39,690 nt of DNA. Origin: JACDAE01 sp034438015 (GTDB taxonomy: Bacteria > Chloroflexota > Ktedonobacteria > Ktedonobacterales > Ktedonobacteraceae). Numbering within the stretch: position 1 is the first letter of the stretch; the number at the start of each line of letters is the position of its first letter. The notes under the pieces were generated by a model, which was not told the DNA's origin, did not search any database, and saw only the letters and a program-made list of their open reading frames with translations. This document shows, one piece after another, positions 1 through 6,225 of the stretch. The stretch spans positions 1 through 39,690 of the forward strand of contig DAOTTD010000203.1 of NCBI GenBank assembly GCA_034438015.1, given 5' to 3'. The translations under genes were made by a program, and so were the position numbers.

Positions 1-73
1 TGCCGTTGCCAATGACGTGCGACTGCGAACATTGCGGATTGGGACAGTTTGGTAGGGCTGATGGGACTGTCAT
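1..73 (-). CDS. N-terminus of a zinc-ribbon transposase-like protein (partial)
   Basis: A minus-strand frame opens with ATG at 73-71 and runs off the left edge of the window. A strong ribosome site (AGGAGG, 8 nt upstream) precedes it. The 24 visible residues contain C-P-N-P-x-C-S-x-S-x-V-I-x-N-G, the half zinc-ribbon and following V-x-N-G turn seen at the start of IS1-like and related transposases. This is a family resemblance from a very short stretch, so the exact IS family cannot be named. It lies directly downstream of the IS6 remnant but reads as a separate element. Confidence 0.45.
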   Translation of the reverse strand, partial: MTVPSALPNCPNPQCSQSHVIGNG

Positions 74-143
74 GATAGTCCTCCTGATCGGTATTGTACC
101 ACTTCTCTCAAGAGTCACTACCCAAAAACCAGAACGAAAACAA

Positions 144-165
144 AAGCTCTGCGGCCGCAGAGCTT
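144..165 (-). terminator. Palindromic hairpin with T-rich tail on the minus strand
   Basis: A perfect 22-bp palindrome centred on GCGGCCGC is followed on the minus strand by a T-rich run (TTTTGTTTTCG). This is a plausible Rho-independent stop for transcription coming from the recombinase and IS6 remnant. The plus side lacks a T tract. Confidence 0.45.
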
Positions 166-188
166 GCCTACTCCACCTTCTTAAAAAG

Positions 189-460
189 GGCTGTGTTGCA
201 AAAACTGTGGGAAAGTGGTGATGAGCGTAATGGCACCTTTCTTGCTCAGCTTAGGCTGCCGCTCCAAACAGGCGAGCGATAGACGCTGCTTGCCCCAGAA
301 TGTCTCCTTTTTCCACTCCGTGCATCTGGCCCTTGCGAAGCATGTTCATCATCTCGTAGCCGGGTCTCGTTCGCCACCCCGTCTCGAAGGTAAAGAAGCC
401 CATCCCTGGCTTCACAAGCCGTTTGATAAACCGATGATCTTGCTCAACCAAGTTGGCCCT
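189..460 (-). mobile_element. Remnant of an IS6-family insertion sequence (3' end only)
   Basis: The sequence GGCTGTGTTGCAAA at 189-202 matches the usual IS6-family terminal inverted repeat (GGxxCTGTTGCAAA type). It lies about 60 bp beyond the stop codon of a transposase C-terminus, as in intact IS6 elements. The other end and the catalytic N-terminal two thirds are missing; recognisable IS6 coding sequence ends near 460, short of the recombinase gene at 517. It is a decayed element, truncated before or during arrival of the recombinase. Confidence 0.7.
251..460 (-). pseudogene. IS6-family transposase C-terminal fragment
   Basis: The residues VEQDHRFIKRLVKPGMGF followed by F-E-T-x-W-R-T and G-Y-E-M-M-N-M-L-R-K-G-Q are the family's highly conserved C-terminal block, including the catalytic Glu in VEQDHRFIK. 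The DDE N-terminal part is absent. The frame stays open to about 516, but the residues upstream of VEQ do not resemble IS6 transposases, so homology stops near 460. No function is expected. Confidence 0.75.
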
Positions 461-516
461 GCGTTCAGGAAGAAGCCACGTAGCCGCAAAGTAGATAAGT
501 GCGGCACAGTTTTCGT

Positions 517-1470
517 TTAGATCCCTTCAGATGTGCCCATCATACGAGCAAGGCCGTCAGCAGAAACCCGTGTGTAGATGGTCGTGGTCGTGATATCGGC
601 GTGGCCCAACAATTGCTGAATGGCTGGCAGCGGCATCGGAGGGCGATCCAGTCCATAGGCAGCAGGATCAAGGAGTGATTTGGCAAATGTATGGCGAAGA
701 TCGTGGGGGCCGAGAGGTGAAGAGAGTTTTGCTGCCTGACCAAGCTTGGCAATGATCTCACGAATGCCGCGTACGGCCAGCGGTCCACGCTGACCGAGAA
801 AGAGATGCCCATCTGGCCAGCGACTCCAGTCAGCAACTGCTTCTCCCTGGACCCTTGCCAGCTCGCGCCAGTGTTCTGCCACCTGTTCGCGATGGTTGAA
901 ATACGCATCGAGCGGATCGCGTGCTTCCTGGACCAGCGGGATCTCGCGATGTTTGAGTCCCTTGCCTCGACGAATAATGAGCAACCCGCGCCGTGCGGAG
1001 ATTTGCACATCGGGAATCTGAAGGGCAGCGACTTCTGAGACGCGTGGGCCTGCATAGCGAAAGAGGGTAGCCAGCGCAAAGGCTAATCCATGATCTCGCC
1101 GAGCGGCCTGTTCAGCGCATCGCCGAACCGCATTCCATTCGGTCTTGGATAAGGCGACGGGAGCTGGTTCAACGATATCAATCATGGTCACATTGCGAAA
1201 GGGATTGGTGCCGTCGATCGTATCGAAGAAGAGCATGAGGCTGATCAGCGCTCGATTGATAGTCGTCGGGGCATAGCGTCTGGCGAGCAGGTGGTCTCGG
1301 TAGGTTTTGGCATCGGTTGGTGTGACCTCGGTTGCTTTGAGACCAGGATGTTCCTGCTGCAACCAGGTGGCAAAGCGGCGGGCATCCTGGGTATAGAGGG
1401 TGATCGTTTTGGCCGCCAGATCCGGGCGAAGGTTCAAGGTCTCCTGCCAAGCAGCAATCTCATTCCACAT
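517..1470 (-). CDS. Tyrosine recombinase / phage-type integrase
   Basis: A 317-residue protein of XerC/D-like size that should cut and rejoin DNA through a 3'-phosphotyrosine. The N-terminal SAM-like core-binding region spans about residues 1-90. The catalytic set is complete: R143 (in GPRVSE), K170, H256 and R259 (HDLRH), H290 (LGH) and nucleophile Y299 (TTIYT). The start is supported by an AGGAGG site 5-6 nt upstream of ATG. A cluster of 14-bp repeats lies directly upstream, plausibly its own binding or crossover sites. No excisionase or phage genes accompany it, so it probably belongs to a small integrated element rather than being the housekeeping Xer; the dif-type role is not excluded. 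Confidence 0.9.
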   Translation of the reverse strand: MWNEIAAWQETLNLRPDLAAKTITLYTQDARRFATWLQQEHPGLKATEVTPTDAKTYRDHLLARRYAPTTINRALISLMLFFDTIDGTNPFRNVTMIDIVEPAPVALSKTEWNAVRRCAEQAARRDHGLAFALATLFRYAGPRVSEVAALQIPDVQISARRGLLIIRRGKGLKHREIPLVQEARDPLDAYFNHREQVAEHWRELARVQGEAVADWSRWPDGHLFLGQRGPLAVRGIREIIAKLGQAAKLSSPLGPHDLRHTFAKSLLDPAAYGLDRPPMPLPAIQQLLGHADITTTTIYTRVSADGLARMMGTSEGI

Positions 1471-1482
1471 AACTCCTCCTTG

Positions 1483-1600
1483 TTATCGGCACAGTTACGT
1501 TATCGGCGCAGTTTTTGGTGAGATAGCGCCCGCAACTCTGCCGATAATATACCACACGAGGGAAGAAACTCTGCCGATAATCCCCCTTTTCGGCACAGTG
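1483..1600. repeat. Cluster of five 14-bp repeats upstream of the recombinase
   Basis: TTATCGGCACAGTT (1483-1496) and TTATCGGCGCAGTT (1500-1513) are direct copies. AACTCTGCCGATAA occurs twice in the opposite orientation (1534-1547, 1567-1580), and a degenerate forward copy lies at 1587-1600. The array fills the gap between the recombinase start codon and the MFS stop codon. Inverted pairs of this length next to a tyrosine recombinase are typical of core and arm sites; that role is inferred. Confidence 0.6.
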
Positions 1601-1623
1601 CAGAGAGTCCCGTGGCGTTCCCC

Positions 1624-2979
1624 TCATGAGACGATATGGCGCGTGGAACGAGGGAGTTCCCGGCGCGCGGGCAACGTTTCTCGCATCACCCCGGAGACGA
1701 CGACCCCTGAGAGGAAGGTCACTCCACCGATGACTCCAATGGCCCAGGAGACCCCGAACAGGTCGGCCAGGACCCCGGCTAGCAGCGCCCCGATGGCGTA
1801 TCCACTATCGCGCCAGAGCCGGTAGACGCCCACTGCTGATGCACGCCAGTCCGGATGGGCGACATCTGCGATCGTCGCGAGGAGTGTTGGATAGACCAAA
1901 GCCGTCCCCAGCCCAAGCAGAACCATCGAGAGTGCCCACCACCCAAACCCGTGAAGCAGCGGCAACAGCCCGAGAGCAACGCCTTGAAGCAGCATCCCAC
2001 CCACAATCATACCTTTGCGCCCAATGCGGTCGGAGAGCGCCCCTGTCAGCAACTGCGTCGTTCCCCACACGCCCGGATAGATGCCCGCCAGCAGCCCGAT
2101 CTGCGCGATACTCAGACCGCCAGCTGCAAAAAAGAGCGGAACCACTCCCCATGCCAAACCATCATTCAGGTTGTTCACCAATCCGGCCTGGCTGACTCCG
2201 AAGAGCGTTCGGTTCTTCCAGGAGGTGAGCCAGAAAATGTCCTTGAATGAGGGGATAGCTGACCTTTGATCTGAGCGCTGGACCTGTTCTGCTGATCCGT
2301 CTCTGTGCTCGGTAGCAGCAGCCAGCATGGCCGCTTCCTGGCGCGCATGCCCATGCGACTCGCGCACGAAGACGAGCGACAGCAGCAGACCGGCCAGGGC
2401 AAACCCAATGCCGAGCAGGAACGGCTCGGGCCGCAGCGCATAGGTGGCGGCGAGATAGCCAGCCGCGATGGCGGCAAGCGAGACCGCCATGTAGCCAGCC
2501 GCTTCATTGATGCCCATGGCAAGTCCACGTCGTGCGGGTCCCACCAGGTCGATCTTCATAATGACGGTGGTGGACCAGCAGAGGCCCTGGTTCATGCCCA
2601 GCAGCACGTTCGCGAAGACCACCCAGCCCCAGGACGGGGCAAAGATAATGAGGAACGGCACCGGCAACCCGACCAGCCAGCCAACCACCAGCACCCCTTT
2701 GCGCCCGATGCGATCGCTGAGCCGGCCCGCGAAGAGATTGGAAGCCGCTTTGACGACGCCGAAGCTCACGATGAAGGAAAGGACAGCCGTCGTGGAAACC
2801 AGACCGAAGACGCGCTGCCCGAGCAGCGGCACGATGCTGCGCTCGAGTCCCACCATCCCGCCAACGAACGCGTTGACGATCACCAGCAGCGTGAACTGCT
2901 GCCAGTTGGCGCGCAGACCAAGTTGCACGACTGATTGTGCCGTTTGAGGGGGCAGTCTCTTCTCGTCAGGAGATGGCAT
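1624..2979 (-). CDS. Major facilitator superfamily transporter
   Basis: A 451-residue polytopic inner-membrane protein with about 12 hydrophobic segments. Both halves carry the MFS loop 2-3 signature: GRLSDRIGRKG near residue 85 in the N half and GALSDRIGRKG near residue 310 in the C half. The start ATG at 2979 has an AGGAG site upstream. It is the last gene of the minus-strand operon, 54 bp after the methyltransferase. Context suggests an efflux pump for the product handled by the methyltransferase and sulfur enzymes, but nothing in the sequence fixes the substrate. Its ribosome site and first codons form one copy of a 31-bp direct repeat. Confidence 0.88.
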   Translation of the reverse strand: MPSPDEKRLPPQTAQSVVQLGLRANWQQFTLLVIVNAFVGGMVGLERSIVPLLGQRVFGLVSTTAVLSFIVSFGVVKAASNLFAGRLSDRIGRKGVLVVGWLVGLPVPFLIIFAPSWGWVVFANVLLGMNQGLCWSTTVIMKIDLVGPARRGLAMGINEAAGYMAVSLAAIAAGYLAATYALRPEPFLLGIGFALAGLLLSLVFVRESHGHARQEAAMLAAATEHRDGSAEQVQRSDQRSAIPSFKDIFWLTSWKNRTLFGVSQAGLVNNLNDGLAWGVVPLFFAAGGLSIAQIGLLAGIYPGVWGTTQLLTGALSDRIGRKGMIVGGMLLQGVALGLLPLLHGFGWWALSMVLLGLGTALVYPTLLATIADVAHPDWRASAVGVYRLWRDSGYAIGALLAGVLADLFGVSWAIGVIGGVTFLSGVVVSGVMRETLPARRELPRSTRHIVS

Positions 2980-3033
2980 AGCGGTTTGCTCCTGTGTACT
3001 GTTTCCTTCCCATCGTAGACTCCCAAAAGCATC

Positions 3034-3942
3034 TCAAGGCTCGCTTTCGCCTTTGTCCCCTGCATCATAGAAGACATCGGCACCCAGCAGTGCAGTGGGC
3101 TTGATGGGGACTTCACACGCGAGCGAGGCCCTCGCCGCATTCCATTCCTCTTCATCTGCCGCCTTGCGTGCGCGGAAGTTGATGCCTTGTGTCCCGAATT
3201 CTGCGGCACTACTCGCTTGAGGGGCGCCACTGAAGACGTCCGCTTGCCAGACGATCTCGAAGTCAACGAATCCTGCAGCCACGACCGTGGCCTTCAGTTC
3301 TGCTTCCAGCAGAGCACCAGCTATTCAGCCCGTCCACAGATCGATCTGCTGTTTCGCGTCCGCTGGCACCGCCTGCTGCACCAGGATATCCCCGATCTGG
3401 AGGCGACCGGTGGGTTTGAGCACCCGGGCCATCTCCTGCAAGGCAGCGAGTTTGTCTGGCAGCAGGTTGAGCACCCCGTTGGAGATGACCACATCGGCCC
3501 AGCCATCAGGGACGGGTAACGACTCGGCCAGGCCTTCGCGGAACTCCGCATGGCCTGCCCCGGCAAGGCTCACACTCTTCCTCGCCGTTTCAAGCATCGC
3601 CGGAGTCATATCGACTCCGATGACCTGTCCGTCTGGCGCGACCATCTTCGCTGCGATCAGACTATCGATGCCAGCACCGCTGCCGATATCGACAACCCGC
3701 TCACCGGGCTGGAGTTGGCCGATGCGAAAGGGATTGCCCGTGCCAGCGAAAGACGCGATCGAGCCTTCGGGAAGACCTTCCAACCAGTCATCGCGGTAGC
3801 CAAGCATACTGGCGAGCGGACGACCGGTGTGGAAGTGATAGCCTCGACCAGGGTCTCGTGCCACCGCCGTGTATTCCTCCTGGATGGCTTGACGCAAGCG
3901 ACCCAGGTCAAGACTCGGTTCTGTCGGTAGACTGTCACTCAT
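3034..3942 (-). CDS. ArsM-like SAM methyltransferase, predicted selenoprotein (Sec206)
   Basis: Class I SAM-dependent methyltransferase of 302 residues if the in-frame TGA at 3327-3325 is read as selenocysteine. Motif I is VDIGSGAGID, followed by GQVIGVDMTPAML (acidic SAM-ribose position), then a P-loop-like ISNGVLNLLPDK and RVLKPTGR. This order matches the arsenite methyltransferase family. TGA falls between D-L-W-T-G and I-A-G-A-L-L; family members carry Cys there, an arsenic-binding residue. After TGA the frame runs 97 codons with the expected alpha/beta C-terminus (AAGFVDFEI) to TAA. The other ArsM Cys, in SNC-V, is Gly here, so the substrate may not be arsenite. Start chosen at 3942 (AAGGAGG 5 nt upstream); ATG 3945 or GTG 4011 are alternatives. 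Without readthrough the product would be a 205-residue truncation. Third gene of the operon. Confidence 0.8.
3299..3327 (-). promoter_or_regulatory. Candidate bacterial SECIS element in the methyltransferase mRNA
   Basis: On the minus strand UGA (3327-3325) is followed by 11 nt and then the hairpin UCUGCU-GGA-AGCAGA (3313-3299), six perfect pairs with the loop starting 17 nt after UGA. Known bacterial SECIS elements lie just 3' of UGA in the coding region, with an apical loop about 16-37 nt away and a G in its first positions. The geometry fits; the hairpin is short, so folding and SelB binding remain inferred. Confidence 0.6.
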
Positions 3943-3997
3943 CATGACCTCCTTACTGTATGAGCTCCTTGTAGGTATTGTAGGTAGTAATGTGACA

Positions 3998-5101
3998 TCA
4001 GGAGATGGCACAGCGGTTCGCTCCTGCTTCTAGCTCGGTCACATCGTGATCAGGCACCAGACCGGCTTCGTTGAGCCTCGTGATGCGTTCATAGTTGGGT
4101 GGAGTCGGGGGGAGATGTCGCAAAAGGGTTTCGACAAACACCGTCCGTGTCGCATGCAGCAGGCCAACGTGCTCGTCGATCTCCGAAAGCCGTGCGCCGA
4201 TCGGTTTACCATCGAATGGCACGGGCTGACTCGCGTGTCCTGGCAGGACGAGCGTCTCCGATGGCAGCGCGAGGAGCTTGTGCAGGCTGTGGTAGAGCTG
4301 TGAGGACCGCGCTCGGGTTTCCTGGGCGTTAGCATGCAGGTCAGGACGCCCGATGCTGGTGGGAAAGAGGGTATCACCCGTCAAGAGGATGGCATTGTTG
4401 AGCAGGTAACAGGTGCTCTCCGGCGTGTGCCCCGGCGTACGCAGTGCGGTCAGCATCAGGTGAGGGGTGGCGAGTGTGTCGCCATCGCGCATGGCTGTAA
4501 AGGGAAACGACACGCGAGGCTGCTCCGGCAGAAACAGCATGGCCCCGCTGCGTTCGGCCAGCTGGCGCGAGCGCGAGAGATGATCGGCGTGAATATGCGT
4601 GTCAAAGACGCCGGTGATCTGCCACCCATGACGTATCGCCAGGTCCAGATACACCTCTGGGTCAAGGGAGGCATCGATCACGAACGCTTCCTCACCTGCG
4701 CCAATGAGGTAGGAGAGGCACCCCTTGCCAGTGCGCCGCACCTGGATGACACGCGCCGAACGATCTTCGAGAGGGATCTCGGCCGTATTCCAGGCCAGGC
4801 TCCACGCCTTCATCCCTCCCTCCAAGGAGAGCGCGTGAACGCCTCGCGCAGTAAGCTGCTCAGTGGCAAGTTGACTGGTTCTGCCAGCAGCACAAACCGT
4901 GACCACGGGGGCATCATCGGCTACCTCTACTGCGTCGAGCGCGTGGGGATCGTGCTCATTGAGGGCACGGTAGGCATCAAGATGGATGCTGCCAGGAATG
5001 GCCCACTCAGCCCGCTGGTCGGCTGGTCGAACATCCAGGATGGTGACAGAGCGTCTCTCCTCCAGCCACGTCCGCAAGGTCTCAACGGAAATCGTTTCCA
5101 T
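3998..5101 (-). CDS. Rhodanese / metallo-beta-lactamase fusion (persulfide dioxygenase-like)
   Basis: A 367-residue cytosolic protein. Residues 1-105 form a rhodanese domain with active-site loop C-A-A-G-R-T-S, able in this family to carry a persulfide on Cys. Residues about 120-310 are an ETHE1/glyoxalase-II-type MBL domain with THIHADHLS, a later TPGHTP and GDTLF, and a distal LPGHA, the metal ligands for a mononuclear or dinuclear site. Such fusions occur in sulfane-sulfur oxidation and detoxification. The 15-bp gap to the upstream ArsR-rhodanese gene indicates cotranscription. The last residues and stop lie inside the 31-bp repeat, so the native C-terminus may have been altered by the neighbouring insertion. 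The reaction is inferred from domains only. Confidence 0.88.
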   Translation of the reverse strand: METISVETLRTWLEERRSVTILDVRPADQRAEWAIPGSIHLDAYRALNEHDPHALDAVEVADDAPVVTVCAAGRTSQLATEQLTARGVHALSLEGGMKAWSLAWNTAEIPLEDRSARVIQVRRTGKGCLSYLIGAGEEAFVIDASLDPEVYLDLAIRHGWQITGVFDTHIHADHLSRSRQLAERSGAMLFLPEQPRVSFPFTAMRDGDTLATPHLMLTALRTPGHTPESTCYLLNNAILLTGDTLFPTSIGRPDLHANAQETRARSSQLYHSLHKLLALPSETLVLPGHASQPVPFDGKPIGARLSEIDEHVGLLHATRTVFVETLLRHLPPTPPNYERITRLNEAGLVPDHDVTELEAGANRCAIS

Positions 5102-5115
5102 GGGAGTCTCTCTTT

Positions 5116-5784
5116 CTACGCTTCGATGGGGAACCCCAACGCTTTCCAGTCTGGCAGCCCCTCTGCAAGCCGGCGTGCCTGATATCCTCGCGCATGCAAC
5201 AGCGCCACCGCCTCATCGGCAAACACACAGTAGGGACCGCGACAATAGGCGACAATCTCTTTGTCCACAGGCAGTTCTGCGAGGCGTGCTTCCAGCTCCG
5301 CCACCGGCAGGGAACGCGCATAAGGAAGATGCCTCACGGTATATTCTTCAGTCGGGCGAACGTCGAGCACAACCACCTGCTCATCGTTCAATCGGCTGAG
5401 CAATTCCTGGGCGGTCATGGGTTGCCAGTGCTGGCGGTCATGCAGATAGGTCTCGACAACCCGGTCAATTTCCGCAAGTTGCGCCTCTCCGACAGTTCGT
5501 ATGGCCTGCCACATCGTGAACACGCTGTCATCAGTCAGGCGGTAATACATCGACACCCCCTCGCGGCGTGCTTCGACGAGATGTGCCGCCCGCAGGATCT
5601 GTAAATGCTGCGAGGCGTTGGCGACCGTCAGACCAGTTTCTTCTGCCAGAGCTTCTACGGTGCGCTCGCATTGGGCAAGCACATCGAGCAGTTCCAAGCG
5701 ATGCGGGTTCGCCAGCGCTTTGCTAATACGCGCGAATTGTTCGTAGAGCTGATCCTTAAAAGCACGTTTCTCGGTCTGCTTCAT
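5116..5784 (-). CDS. ArsR/SmtB-family regulator with C-terminal rhodanese domain
   Basis: A 222-residue protein. Residues about 15-95 are a winged helix (RISKALANPHRLELLDVLA, then L-T-V-A-N-A-S-Q-H-L recognition helix, then a beta wing ending YYRL). Residues about 120-220 are a rhodanese domain with active loop C-R-G-P-Y-C. The classic ArsR metal motif CVC is absent and the HTH part has a single Cys, so the signal may be a persulfide or oxidant sensed through the rhodanese cysteines rather than free metal; this is inference. The start MKQTEKRAF is chosen over an upstream in-frame ATG (5868) because GAGGAG lies 11 nt before it and homology begins there. First gene of the four-gene operon; it probably represses its own promoter. 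Confidence 0.88.
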   Translation of the reverse strand: MKQTEKRAFKDQLYEQFARISKALANPHRLELLDVLAQCERTVEALAEETGLTVANASQHLQILRAAHLVEARREGVSMYYRLTDDSVFTMWQAIRTVGEAQLAEIDRVVETYLHDRQHWQPMTAQELLSRLNDEQVVVLDVRPTEEYTVRHLPYARSLPVAELEARLAELPVDKEIVAYCRGPYCVFADEAVALLHARGYQARRLAEGLPDWKALGFPIEA

Positions 5785-5939
5785 CCAGTGTCGTTCCTCT
5801 CCTCGTGAATCAGGGGTGTGGGCCACAGGCCCGCGCTTTGCGCATCGACACGGGTCTGTGGGCAGCACGTTCGCTCAGGCCCTCCTGGTTGGGATGTGTC
5901 GGCTGGCAACTTCCGTCTACCTCTGTTCATATATTCGCT

Positions 5940-5976
5940 TATTCAATAGAATACTTGAAAACTTTGTCTCTGTCAA
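5940..5976 (-). promoter_or_regulatory. Sigma-70 promoter with overlapping inverted repeat for the ArsR operon
   Basis: On the minus strand TTGACA (5976-5971), a 17-bp spacer and TATTCT (5953-5948) form a near-consensus promoter. The inverted repeat TATTC-N4-GAATA (5953-5940) covers the -10 hexamer, a common ArsR/SmtB operator position. The leader to the regulator ATG is about 155 nt. Confidence 0.75.
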
Positions 5977-5992
5977 GCGTGTGAAGCAACTG

Positions 5993-6034
5993 GGGGTTGG
6001 CGTTGATACCGGCATCAATTCCTACGCGAACCCC
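5993..6034. repeat. Imperfect palindrome with GGGGTT ends, possible Tn3-family terminus
   Basis: Arms GGGGTTGGCGT (5993-6003) and ACGCGAACCCC (6024-6034) are inverted with one mismatch. TGAT and ATCA nearer the centre also pair. Tn3-family 38-bp ends begin with GGGGT, so this could be the left end of the element carrying the transposase to the right. No matching right end was found after 13316. Confidence 0.35.
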
Positions 6035-6090
6035 TGAGTAGAAATGTTGAGAGTCGAAACAGGTTACCATACCTCTTCAGGCTATTTCCC

Positions 6091-6120
6091 TTGTCATTTG
6101 GCCTCTTCCCTTGCTACACT
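6091..6120 (+). promoter_or_regulatory. Candidate promoter for the Tn3-family transposase
   Basis: TTGTCA (6091-6096), an 18-bp spacer and TACACT (6115-6120) precede the transposase start by about 105 bp. Moderate match only. Confidence 0.35.
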
Positions 6121-6225
6121 GAAGCCGAGCTACAGACGAGAAGCGTCCTGTTTTGGCGGGAGGAGGCGTGACAACAAAGCTTCGTGAGTAGCCGAGAGGA
6201 ACAAAGACAACGAAAAGGGGAGCAG

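Larger units (their letters stand above)
2964..4026. repeat. 31-bp direct repeats bracketing the methyltransferase gene
   Basis: Copies at 2964-2994 and 3996-4026 differ at only 3 of 31 positions; their shared core on the plus strand is TCAGGAGATGGCA. On the minus strand one copy is the ribosome site and start of the MFS gene, and the other encodes the last residues and stop of the MBL-rhodanese gene. The 1032-bp offset contains exactly the methyltransferase gene. The simplest reading is that the MBL stop once overlapped the MFS start, and the methyltransferase gene was later inserted or duplicated with the junction. Confidence 0.8.

Noticed and set aside
3325..3327. Genome-wide reassignment of TGA instead of selenocysteine
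   Set aside because: Many genes here end in TGA with tight overlaps (for example ATGA junctions at 9728 and 19066), so TGA is a normal stop elsewhere.
5993..6034. Definite left end of the Tn3-family transposon
   Set aside because: GGGGTT ends are suggestive, but no matching inverted end was found past the transposase, so it is listed only as a candidate.
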